Shown here one piece after another: positions 1 to 6,780 of a stretch of 8,015 nt of DNA. Every line of letters starts with the position of its first letter. Position 1 is the stretch's first letter. Source of the DNA: a bacterium. GTDB taxonomy: Bacteria; Blakebacterota; Blakebacteria; Blakebacterales; Blakebacteraceae. The position numbers and the translations under genes were made by a program. The stretch is from NCBI GenBank assembly GCA_025774205.1, contig JALGWK010000245.1, positions 1 through 8,015 of the forward strand, written 5' to 3'. The notes beneath the pieces are model-generated. The model searched no databases and was not told the origin of the DNA. It was given only the letters and a program-made list of their open reading frames with translations.

Positions 1-131
1 TTGTAGAGGTGCCGGTACAGGGGGCCTTCCTCACTCCTCAGGGAGGTACAGGTGTTCAGGGTCATGGCGACCACAATCAGAATAATGGTCATGGATAGCC
101 GGGTTGGTCGCTTGCTTCTGGATGTCATCAT
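1..131 (-). CDS. Secreted or lipoprotein-like small protein, N-terminal part (cut by window edge)
   Basis: The minus-strand frame opens with ATG ATG at 131-126 and stays open to the window edge, giving about 43 residues. The N-terminus is basic (MMTSRSKRPTRLS), followed by a hydrophobic stretch (MTIILIVVAMTL) and then N-T-C-T-S. This looks like a Sec signal peptide, and the cysteine at residue 28 could be a lipid-attachment site, although LNTC is a poor lipobox. The start lies 15 bp after the stop of the methyltransferase gene on the same strand, so it is probably the third gene of that operon. The ribosome binding site is weak (GAGTGACCTG before the ATG). The mature protein lies outside the window, so no function can be given. 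Confidence 0.55.
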   Translation of the reverse strand, partial: MMTSRSKRPTRLSMTIILIVVAMTLNTCTSLRSEEGPLYRHLY

Positions 132-146
132 CAGGTCACTCAAAAT

Positions 147-863
147 TTAAAAGATCCCGGGCGGCAGTTTGTAACTGATTGAAAGACCGCCGCCACTGGT
201 GAAGAAGGTGGTATCCAGACCTTCGGTCGCCAGCAGGGCCTGCACGAATGCGCCGGTTCCGCTCTGACCGCCCCGGCCTCGCCCACCGTACCGGCTGCTG
301 CTGTTGCGGACGTTGTGGGCGGTGAAACAGCCGCCGACCTCCAGCTTGGGGAGCATCCATTCGAAATAGCGGGTGTACCAGTCCTTGTCGGCGTCACTGA
401 AGACGAAATCGAACGGGCCCTCGAGTTGCGGTACCAGCTCATGGGCGTTGGCCAGGCGGGCATCGATGTACTCACTCAGACCTGCCTCCTCGAAGGCGGC
501 GGTCGCCTCACGATGCCGCCGTTCATCGATCTCGATCGTAATGAGTTTCCCACCGGTCTTGCTCAGGGCCCACGCGATCCAGATCCCCGAGTGGCCGGTA
601 GAGGTGCCGATCTCAACCGCCCGGGTGTACTCGTGCTCGACGATGATGTCGTAGATCTTCTGCCCGTCTACGGCAGGCACGTTCATGTCACGCCACCCGC
701 GGCTGCGGCTGTCGAGGAACGCCCGCACCCGGCGGTCGAGGTCGGTCTCCTGATCCTGGGCGGCCGCTGGTGTCGGTCTGATGCTGCCGGCAATCACAAT
801 GATCAGGAGGAGAGCGACGGCAGTCCTCCATGTCGGAGACTTCATGGCCTGGCTCCTTTTCAT
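147..863 (-). CDS. Exported O-methyltransferase-like protein (class I SAM-dependent, COMT-like)
   Basis: This 238-residue protein has an N-terminal signal peptide: a basic start, a hydrophobic core at about 15-26, and a PAAA|Q cleavage site after residue 35. A Rossmann methyltransferase domain follows. Motif I is VEIGTSTGHSG (83-93), the acidic ribose-binding strand end is TIEID (109-113), and FSDADKDWY (155-163) matches the D-x-x-K site of catechol/caffeoyl-CoA O-methyltransferases (D157, K160). In those enzymes a second metal-binding pair, Asp-Asn, follows the LLPGG turn. Here it reads H183-N184. A Gly/Arg/Ser-rich loop (187-204) sits where the substrate loop should be. The gene overlaps the permease stop by ATGA, with GGAGGAA upstream. 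A second ATG at 845 has AAGGAG seven bases upstream and is an equally good start. The fold is convincing, but the substrate is unknown and export of a SAM enzyme is odd. Confidence 0.82.
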   Translation of the reverse strand: MKRSQAMKSPTWRTAVALLLIIVIAGSIRPTPAAAQDQETDLDRRVRAFLDSRSRGWRDMNVPAVDGQKIYDIIVEHEYTRAVEIGTSTGHSGIWIAWALSKTGGKLITIEIDERRHREATAAFEEAGLSEYIDARLANAHELVPQLEGPFDFVFSDADKDWYTRYFEWMLPKLEVGGCFTAHNVRNSSSRYGGRGRGGQSGTGAFVQALLATEGLDTTFFTSGGGLSISYKLPPGIF

Positions 864-2260
864 GCCGGCGGTTCCTCCGGCATGGACTGTTCGTGTTCAT
901 CGCTGTCAGCCGTCTGAGCCTGCTCCCACCTTCGGGTTCGGATGAAGGCATAATAGACCGGAATGCCGGTCAGTACGGTAGCCAGCGCGATCGATGATTC
1001 AACAGGTCGCTCGAAATATGCCAGCACGAGGATCGCTGATGAGATGAGCAGGTAGATGATCGGTATCAGGGGAAAGAGCGGGATCGGTGCCCGGCTCAGA
1101 CCATTCCGGCGCAGTTTGAACAATCCGAATATGGCGAAGAGCGGAAAGATGCCGAGCGCGAATCCCATGTAGGTCAGGATCTGGTCGAAGGTGCCAGAAA
1201 GCACCATGACCAGGGCGATGCAGCACTGCAGGATTATCGATCCGGAGGGGGCCTTGAAGACCGGGTGGACCCTTCCTGCCATGCTGAAGAAGTGACCCTT
1301 CCGGGCCATGGCGTAGTAAATCCGCGGTCCGAGGATGATGAAAGCGCTGATGGATGAGAGCAGGGCGAAGGCGATCAGGAGGGAGATCAGCCTCCTCATC
1401 CCGGGACCGAACAGGTTGCCGGCCGCCAGACCTCCGATCGGGATCTCACCGCTCATCTCGGCCGGCGCCGCGGAATAGATGAAGAGCAGGTTCAGGAGCA
1501 GGTAGAGCAGCATCACGATACCTGTTCCGATGATGAGGGATCGCGGCAGGTTGCGTTCGGGGTCCCTGATCTCGGAGCCGAGATAGGCTGAGGCATTCCA
1601 GCCGCTGTAGGCGAACATGATCCACATCAGCGAGAGCCCGACGGTCTTGAGGCCCGCGAAATCGAAGGTGAAGGCCCGGCCCAGGGAGAAGTTCGACAGC
1701 GACCCCCGGCCGATCGTGAATCCGGTGATGACCAGGACCACGATCAAAAGCACCTTCAGGACGACCAGCCAGTTCTGTATCAGGACTCCGATCTTCAGCC
1801 CCCGCAAGTGGAGCAGGGTGAACCCGATGATGATGGCGATCGCCACCAGTCGCTTGAAAAGGGCGGGATTGCCCCAGGATGTCAGGGCCGGAATCGCCTC
1901 CCAGAGGTACTCACTGCACCCCAGCGAGGCGGCCGCGATGGGAGCCGAGAAGCCCACGAAGAGAGAGACCCAGCCCGCCAGGAAGCCGTAGATGGGATGG
2001 TAGAGGTGGTTGAGGAAGATGTACTCACCACCGGCCTCGGGATACGTTGCGCCCAACTCACCGTAGCAGAGCGCTCCGCAGAGGGCGATGACGCCGCCGA
2101 TCACCCAGAGGATGATCATGAGCAACGGGTTGTAGAGGTCGGCCATCAGGAGGCCGGAGGTGGTGAATATCCCGGTACCGACCATGCTGGCGATGACCAT
2201 GTTGGTAGTGGGAAAGAGGCGGAGTTGGCGCTGAAGCATCGTCCCCGATTCTTCACCCAT
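860..2260 (-). CDS. APC-superfamily amino acid permease (LAT/PotE-like)
   Basis: This 466-residue protein is a hydrophobic inner-membrane transporter with about twelve membrane segments, the usual length for the family. Family signatures are visible in order: GTGIF (28-32) in the first, unwound helix that binds the substrate amino group; GELGATYPEAGGEY (67-80) after helix 2; a Y-S-G-W-N-A stretch (218-223) leading into GSEIRDPERNLPRS (228-241); and GPRIYYAMARKG (311-322). These are typical of LAT/PotE-type amino acid exchangers or proton symporters. The specific substrate cannot be read from sequence. The hydrophilic C-terminal tail (about 443-466) is acidic. The start at 2260 is preferred because AAGGAG lies about ten bases upstream. 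The alternative Met8 has no good site. It is first in a minus-strand operon with the methyltransferase gene, suggesting amino acid uptake or export. Confidence 0.92.
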   Translation of the reverse strand: MGEESGTMLQRQLRLFPTTNMVIASMVGTGIFTTSGLLMADLYNPLLMIILWVIGGVIALCGALCYGELGATYPEAGGEYIFLNHLYHPIYGFLAGWVSLFVGFSAPIAAASLGCSEYLWEAIPALTSWGNPALFKRLVAIAIIIGFTLLHLRGLKIGVLIQNWLVVLKVLLIVVLVITGFTIGRGSLSNFSLGRAFTFDFAGLKTVGLSLMWIMFAYSGWNASAYLGSEIRDPERNLPRSLIIGTGIVMLLYLLLNLLFIYSAAPAEMSGEIPIGGLAAGNLFGPGMRRLISLLIAFALLSSISAFIILGPRIYYAMARKGHFFSMAGRVHPVFKAPSGSIILQCCIALVMVLSGTFDQILTYMGFALGIFPLFAIFGLFKLRRNGLSRAPIPLFPLIPIIYLLISSAILVLAYFERPVESSIALATVLTGIPVYYAFIRTRRWEQAQTADSDEHEQSMPEEPPA

Positions 2261-2569
2261 GAAGTGTCGGCTCCTTGTAAGTCGATTCTGGTCAGATCAT
2301 CGGTCGAACAGAGCAGATACCCGACCGGGATTGCCTGCTCATACTCAAGTGGATTGTGTGCCTCCTGTCCTGCCCGGGTCAACTGACATGATCCTTAACA
2401 ATCGGACAGATTGTCAGGCATGCAGGGGCACATGATCTGAAGGAAGGTCTGCGGGACAGGTGAGTCCCGATCATGAAATCTGTTCATCAGGCTGGAAAAG
2501 TCCTTCAACTCCGGATAGGCTTCCCGCCCGAGAGGAATCAATGAGTTCACTTCTCGGAACGGAGCGGTA
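2261..2569. other. Divergent intergenic control region between permease and UPF0371 gene
   Basis: This 309-bp spacer separates the minus-strand permease gene from the plus-strand UPF0371 gene. Besides the candidate permease promoter it holds a short perfect hairpin, CGGGAC/GTCCCG at 2452-2469 with a six-base loop and no T-tract, and a small palindrome, ATGAA-N5-TTCAT, at 2473-2487. No convincing promoter for the rightward gene was found. Its ribosome binding site is GGAG, five bases before the ATG at 2570. Reading frames in the spacer show no recognisable protein. Confidence 0.5.
2353..2382 (-). promoter_or_regulatory. Possible sigma-70 promoter for the permease operon
   Basis: On the minus strand TTGACC (2382-2377) is followed after 18 bases by CACAAT (2358-2353). 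The -35 box matches consensus at five of six positions and the -10 at four of six. It lies about 90 bases before the permease start, in the right direction. No better pair was seen in the spacer, but this call rests on the motif only. Confidence 0.35.
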
Positions 2570-4067
2570 ATGGGCGCGCAGAAGGGCTTCGACAACGATC
2601 GGTATGTAGAGGAACAGTCAGCAGAGATTCTCAAGAGGGTGGATAAGTATAACAACCGGCTCTACCTCGAGTTCGGCGGCAAGCTGCTCTTCGATTACCA
2701 CGCCGCCCGGGTGCTTCCCGGATATGATCCCAACGTCAAGATCAGACTGCTCCAGAATCTGAAGGAGCAGGTGGATCTGGCCGACTTCGGGATCACCTAC
2801 GAGTCGGACGCCCTGAAGCTGATCGATGATATCCGGGACCGGGGGATCGATGTCCTGGGGGTGGTGATCACCCGCTTCAGGGACCAGCCCTCCGCCCAGG
2901 TATTCCGGAACAAACTTGAACGTCGCGACATCGCAGTCTATACGCACGCCTTCACGAAAGGCTATCCGACCGATATCGATCTGATCGTCAGCGATCAGGG
3001 ATACGGCGCCAACTCCTATATTGAATCGGAGAAACCGCTGGTAGTGATAACCGGTCCGGGGCCGAGTGATAACCGGTCCGGGGCCGGGAAGCGGCAAACT
3101 CGCCACCTGTCTCTCCCAGCTCTATCACGATCACCGGAGCGGCACCCTGAAGTCGGGCTATGCCAAGTTCGAGACCTTTCCGATCTGGAACCTGCCTCTC
3201 AAACACCCGGTGAACATCGCCTATGAGGCGGCCACGGCCGACCTGAGGGATTTCAATCTCATCGATCCCTTCCACCTGGAGGCGTATGGGGAACAGGCGG
3301 TCAACTACAACCGGGACGTGGACGCCTTCCCGCTCCTGCAGCGCATCCTTGAAAAGATCACCGGAGAAGAATCGGTCTACCAGTCACCGACCGACATGGG
3401 CGTCAACCGGGCCGGCTTCGCCATCATCGATGATGAGGTAACCCACGCGGCCGCGAAGCAGGAACTGATCCGGAGGTTCTTCCGGTATCAGTGCGAATAC
3501 GTCCTGGGATTCGTCGACCAGGAAACGGTGAACCGGGCCGAACTGCTGTTGAAGGACAACCATCTCGATCCCGAGGATCGTCCGGTCGTGGAGCCGGCGC
3601 GATCGGCTGCCGGGGAGGCGGAAAAACTGAATAAGGGTGATGAGGGTGTCTTCTGCGGGGCCGCCATCGAGTTGAGAGATGGCACCATGATCACCGGGAA
3701 CAACTCACCACTGCTGCACGCGGCCTCCAGCGTGGTGATCCATGCCATCAAACACCTGGCCGGGATATCGGGCGAAGTCAAGCTTCTGCCTGCGCCGGTC
3801 ATCGAGTCGGTGACCAGGATGAAGACCGGTATCCTGAACGAGAAAAGTGTGAGTCTCGATCTGGAAGAGGTCCTGATCGCGCTGAGCGTCAGCTCCAGCA
3901 CCAATCCGGCGACTCAGCAGGCCATGGAAAAACTGAATGAACTGCGGGGTTGTGAGGCGCATATGACGCACATCCCCCGACCGGGGGATGAGGCGGGCCT
4001 CAGGAGCCTTGGTATCAACCTCACCAGCGATCCGAACTTCTCTACCAGGGATCTCTTCATTTCCTGA
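2570..4067 (+). pseudogene. UPF0371/DUF1846 family gene, frameshifted by a 22-bp tandem duplication
   Basis: Two consecutive frames together encode a full DUF1846 (UPF0371) protein. The first gives MGAQKGFDNDRY through LYLEFGGK (31-38), FDYHAARVLPGYDP (41-54), FRNKLERR and GYPTDIDLIVSDQGYGAN to VVITGPGP (158-165). The second resumes at ITGPGPGSGK and runs through AKFETFPIWNLPLKHPVN, DPFHLEAYG, VNYNRD and SPTDMGVNRAGF to the normal C-terminus ending at 4067. The shift comes from an exact 22-bp tandem repeat at 3043-3064 and 3065-3086. Removing one copy restores a 491-residue protein, close to the usual length of about 500. As written, the first frame runs into unrelated sequence and stops after 218 residues. 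Compared with family members recalled from memory, about 15 residues are also missing near residue 69, between LKEQV and DFGITY. The family's biochemical role is not established. The frameshift could be real or an assembly error. Confidence 0.88.
3043..3086. repeat. Exact 22-bp tandem duplication (two copies)
   Basis: The 22-bp unit beginning AGTGATAACCGG occurs twice without a gap, at 3043-3064 and 3065-3086, with no mismatch. It does not extend on either side (T versus G on the left, A versus G on the right). The unit length is one more than a multiple of three, so the second copy shifts the UPF0371 reading frame exactly within the codons for its GPGPGSGK loop. Confidence 0.97.
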
Positions 4068-4117
4068 AATGGTCCCCGGGTAATCAACCGGGTCACCTGG
4101 GCGGGAACAGACCAGAT

Positions 4118-4150
4118 AAACGCCGGCCGGACTCCGCCCGGCCGGCGTTT
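4118..4150. terminator. Bidirectional hairpin terminator between convergent genes
   Basis: A perfect 13-bp stem, AAACGCCGGCCGG (4118-4130) with CCGGCCGGCGTTT (4138-4150), encloses a seven-base loop. It lies 50 bp after the UPF0371 stop and 65 bp after the stop of the convergent M14 peptidase gene. The T-tract is short in both directions (TTTCTGTT on plus, TTTATCT on minus), but the stem is very stable. It most likely ends transcription from both sides. Confidence 0.8.
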
Positions 4151-4215
4151 CTGTTGGTGGCTGTCTGCCTGTCCTGCGGAATCCGTATTACAGGCTTCCG
4201 GATGGAATGGGGATG

Positions 4216-5961
4216 TCAGCGCAGAATCACCTCTTTACTGTCGGTTCCACCCCTGAGTGATGAGGCCGTGATGGTGACGGTCGGCGCTCTCCTGCTGGTC
4301 GACTTCACCATCCACTCCAGTGATTCCGCGGTCGAACTGTTGCCTGCGAGGTGTCCGATGTCGACCACTGCGTCACCCATGAGCAGGTCGGCTCCATCGA
4401 GCGATAATGACACTGTCACGGTTCCGGCCATTCGGTTCCGTATGGCCTGCTCGGTGACATTGGTAGGCAGGTAGCCAAGGTTCCCGACCTGCGCCGTGAC
4501 TTTGAAGAATCCTGAATCGAGGGCCGTCACCGTCACATCGGTCACCTGCAGCAGGGGCGACTGAGCCACCAGCCAGAGGTTCCACCTGGAGTGCTTCTGC
4601 AGGAAGTCCTCGAAGACCGGTCCGGGGGCGCACATCATGTTGGTGTAGCTGCCCCGGGCCGGGTCCCAGACCTTGGAGACCCATCCGCCGATCTCGACTT
4701 CACCATGAACAGGGTGGTCGAACGGTTTCCAGTCGGCGAAGATCTTTCCGTCCAGCTCGGTGTCGTTCCACCGCATCCGTTCCGCCTCCGAGACGTTGCC
4801 GTCACCATCGTAGTCGCAGAAGGGAGTGTAGGAACCCATCTCCGGCACCCAGCTGTAGATTCCGAGGTGGTCGTAGGCCCAGCCGATCATCACGCCCCAG
4901 ATCGCCCCGTAGCGGGGCGGACCGCCCCGGCCAAGCACCGGCGTCACATCCTGGCCGTTGATGACTTCGGTGTACTTCCGTCCGAGGTAGGCGAAGTTCG
5001 ACTCATCGGAGGCCGCCATTGGGATCTCTTCACCTGTGGCTACGTCGTAGTTCTTGTTGGTGGGGGGGCGGTAGACGAAGTTGCCCGCCATGTGGTGGTT
5101 GATCAGGCCGGTGATGTTGGGATGAGCGAGGATGAAATCCGCCACAGCCCGCGTCTCCGGTTCGGAGAGCGCGTATGGCCCAGCGCCGCCCTGGATGTAC
5201 TCCTGCTGCCAGCGGGAGGGCCAGTTGCGGTTGATGTCGAGCCCGCCGACGCCGTCCTCGTTCACCCGGCCGTCTTTATCGTTGTCGATCCCCTCGGACA
5301 TGACCCGCCACTCACCCTGTTCATTCTCGCCGACCCTGACCATCAGTCGCGGGTCGTCGGGTGAGGTCTTCATGGGGCCCTCGGGATCACGAATGCGCAT
5401 CTGGGTCAGGTAATGGTCGCCGTTGAGGTCCTCTCCCGGATCCTCGTCGAATGAGCCGTCCCGGTCTGAGTCGTGAGGCCGGACACTGCTCCGCATGCCG
5501 TCCGGTTTCGTCAGGTAGTGGTCGGAGCCGTCCGGGTTGAGCTTGGGCATGAGATAAATGACACGGGTATCGATCAGATCGGTGATGAAGGGATCGCGAC
5601 CATACCCCTTCACCAGGGTATCGATGTTATGCAGGGTCACCTCGGCGCCCATCACCTCGCTGGCGTGGAGGTTGCCGTCGATCCAGTAGCCCGGTTTCGT
5701 CAGACCCGGTCCGGTCTCCCGGCTGGTGACTTCGAGCACGAGCAGATCGGTGCCCAGGTAACTCTTCCCGATGGTGTGAAGAGAGGCAATGCCCGGATGC
5801 ATCCGGACGACCTGGTTGAGGTATTCGACCACCTCGGCGTTGGTGTGGTTGTGATCGAAAGCCAGTTCCTGGGCCCGGGCCTGTTGGGCACCCGGTAGAA
5901 CTGTATTTAGCAGTAAGAAAACGGCTGATACCGGCAACAAACGGATTGGTGGAGTCTTCAT
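4216..5961 (-). CDS. Secreted M14-family zinc carboxypeptidase with EF-hand-like calcium loops
   Basis: This 581-residue protein starts with a signal peptide (hydrophobic 11-24, cleavage after ARA at 30). The M14 peptidase domain covers about 36-460. The zinc ligands are H99 and E102 in DGNLHASE, and H289 (or H290) in INHHMAG. LDINRNW (241-247) supplies the substrate-carboxylate-binding Asn/Arg, and E374 in WVPEMGS is the likely general base, so the enzyme looks active. Three D-x-D-x-D-G loops are inserted in the domain: near 164-173, 227-236 and 383-394. They resemble EF-hand or thrombospondin type-3 calcium sites. Residues about 470-581 form a Ser/Thr/Val-rich beta domain, perhaps CARDB-like. 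It should cleave C-terminal residues from peptides outside the cytoplasm. It is transcribed alone from its own promoter, with a G-rich ribosome site (AGGGGG) before the ATG. Confidence 0.93.
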   Translation of the reverse strand: MKTPPIRLLPVSAVFLLLNTVLPGAQQARAQELAFDHNHTNAEVVEYLNQVVRMHPGIASLHTIGKSYLGTDLLVLEVTSRETGPGLTKPGYWIDGNLHASEVMGAEVTLHNIDTLVKGYGRDPFITDLIDTRVIYLMPKLNPDGSDHYLTKPDGMRSSVRPHDSDRDGSFDEDPGEDLNGDHYLTQMRIRDPEGPMKTSPDDPRLMVRVGENEQGEWRVMSEGIDNDKDGRVNEDGVGGLDINRNWPSRWQQEYIQGGAGPYALSEPETRAVADFILAHPNITGLINHHMAGNFVYRPPTNKNYDVATGEEIPMAASDESNFAYLGRKYTEVINGQDVTPVLGRGGPPRYGAIWGVMIGWAYDHLGIYSWVPEMGSYTPFCDYDGDGNVSEAERMRWNDTELDGKIFADWKPFDHPVHGEVEIGGWVSKVWDPARGSYTNMMCAPGPVFEDFLQKHSRWNLWLVAQSPLLQVTDVTVTALDSGFFKVTAQVGNLGYLPTNVTEQAIRNRMAGTVTVSLSLDGADLLMGDAVVDIGHLAGNSSTAESLEWMVKSTSRRAPTVTITASSLRGGTDSKEVILR

Positions 5962-6026
5962 GGAATACTTCCCCCTGGAGTTTCGCTCAATCTGTACCTG
6001 CTGATCTCATCGATTTCAGGAGAGTG

Positions 6027-6055
6027 ATTCTACCTGAGTACATGTGGGTTTACAA
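6027..6055 (-). promoter_or_regulatory. Sigma-70-type promoter for the M14 peptidase gene
   Basis: On the minus strand TTGTAA (6055-6050) is separated by 17 bases from TAGAAT (6032-6027). The -10 box matches consensus at five of six positions with ideal spacing. It lies about 65 bp before the peptidase ATG, giving a leader of roughly 60 bases. Confidence 0.6.
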
Positions 6056-6116
6056 TGGAACGGAGTAGTGAGATCTGCCAATCGTTCATCATTCAATTAT
6101 GGACCGGAGCAGGTGG

Positions 6117-6570
6117 ATGAAATGTGCGTCGACAGTTGCACGATTTTCTCTCGTCCTCATCCTTTTTGGGACAGGTTGCCTGTCTGTTGAGGCTCAGGAG
6201 ATGAATACCGAGGAATTGAAGGTGGGTGAAGTCGCCCCCGATTTCCGGATTCCGAGCACCGTGCCGGTGCCGGCGGATGGTTCAACAGTGAGTGTGAGTG
6301 CCCTGGTCGAAGAGGGAGAAGTTTCTGAGCCTCAACGCGACCGTTGTGACAGTGAGCCTGGACAGCCTGGAGACCCTGCGGGCCTTCGGTGAAAGTGTCG
6401 GCGCCGGGTATCCGATGGGCAGCGACCGGGAGAAGAGGGAAGCCGTCACGGCCTACCGGGTGCCTGTTTCCAGGGGAGAGTACGCTCAGCGCAGCCTTTT
6501 CATTGTCGATCGGAAGGGGATCCTCAGGTATGTGAATTACAGCTATCAGATCACTGGTATGACTATTTAG
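6117..6570 (+). pseudogene. Exported AhpC/TSA-type redoxin, broken: catalytic segment lost and frame shifted
   Basis: The start is ATG at 6117, because GGAG lies seven bases upstream. The ATG at 6099 in the same frame has no ribosome site. The first frame gives a signal peptide (MKCASTVARFSLVLILFGTGCLSVEA|Q) and the redoxin N-terminus GEVAPDFRIPSTV and SVSALVEEG, then loses similarity near 6315 and stops at 6392. The +1 frame resumes at REKFLSLNATVVTVSLDS and runs through AYRVP, SLFIVDRKGILRYVNYSYQ to a stop at 6570. In intact relatives roughly 25 residues with the peroxidatic or CxxC cysteines lie between these parts, and they are absent here. An internal out-of-frame deletion near 6312-6318 explains this. 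The C-terminal helix also seems to be missing. The product could not work as a peroxidase. It is divergent from the M14 gene. Confidence 0.78.
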
Positions 6571-6594
6571 GCGTCCTAATAACGCCTTATTTAC
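6570..6594 (+). terminator. Weak hairpin with T-rich tail after the broken redoxin gene
   Basis: GGCGT (6570-6574) pairs with ACGCC (6582-6586) around a seven-base loop, followed by TTATTT. The stem is only five pairs and overlaps the redoxin stop codon. It may be a weak terminator. Confidence 0.3.
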
Positions 6595-6634
6595 CAATGA
6601 TTTAGGTCGCAATTTGTTACAGATACGCATGCGC

Positions 6635-6662
6635 TTGACACCGGTCTCCCGGATTCTATCTT
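6635..6662 (+). promoter_or_regulatory. Sigma-70-type promoter inside the spacer
   Basis: A perfect TTGACA (6635-6640) is followed after 16 bases by TATCTT (6657-6662), which matches the -10 consensus at four of six positions. Transcription would begin near 6669. The next complete element downstream is the terminator at 6926-6955, so it would drive a short transcript of about 285 bases rather than aprBA. Confidence 0.45.
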
Positions 6663-6663
6663 A

Positions 6664-6683
6664 TCACAGGCAGTAAACTGTGA
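6664..6683. promoter_or_regulatory. Inverted repeat at the predicted transcription start, possible operator
   Basis: TCACAG (6664-6669) and CTGTGA (6678-6683) form a perfect six-base inverted repeat with an eight-base centre. It lies directly after the -10 box of the spacer promoter, covering the expected start site. It could be a repressor site or a short hairpin at the 5' end of the RNA, which would be followed by a run of seven A. Confidence 0.35.
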
Positions 6684-6708
6684 AAAAAATCTCGAATAGC
6701 TCTTACAG

Positions 6709-6743
6709 CTCTCCGGAAGGTAGAAATACCGGTTTCCAGAGAG
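6709..6743 (+). other. Thirteen-pair hairpin with GAAA (GNRA) tetraloop
   Basis: CTCTC (6709-6713) pairs with GAGAG (6739-6743), GGAA (6715-6718) with TTCC (6734-6737), and GGTA (6719-6722) with TACC (6727-6730), closing a GAAA loop at 6723-6726. One C/A mismatch and a three-base bulge (GGT, 6731-6733) interrupt the stem. GNRA loops with bulged stems are common in structured RNAs, so this is more likely an RNA element than a chance repeat. Confidence 0.5.
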
Positions 6744-6780
6744 TCAATTGACAGGCAAATCCGAGATAGAGACATCATCG

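Noticed and set aside
1808-2386. Plus-strand frame of 192 codons across the permease start
   Set aside because: The translation is rich in charged residues and looks like the mirror of a membrane-protein gene. The permease motifs fix the coding strand.
2452-2469. Six-pair hairpin CGGGAC/GTCCCG as a terminator
   Set aside because: No T-tract follows on either strand, and it lies in a divergent spacer where no transcript should end.
2395-2655. Minus-strand frame of 86 codons in the divergent spacer
   Set aside because: It overlaps the UPF0371 N-terminus, has no visible ribosome site and no recognisable pattern.
3066-4067. Independent gene starting at GTG 3066
   Set aside because: The GTG lies inside the duplicated unit, has no ribosome site, and the protein lacks the family's N-terminal third. 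It is the shifted second part of one gene.
4591-5364. Long plus-strand open frame of 257 codons opposite the M14 gene
   Set aside because: It lies wholly antisense to a peptidase with all catalytic motifs, and its translation shows no recognisable domain. Such shadows are common in GC-rich genes.
6157-6630. Minus-strand frame of 157 codons over the redoxin remnant
   Set aside because: The plus strand carries clear redoxin segments in two frames. The antisense product has no signature and no upstream signals.
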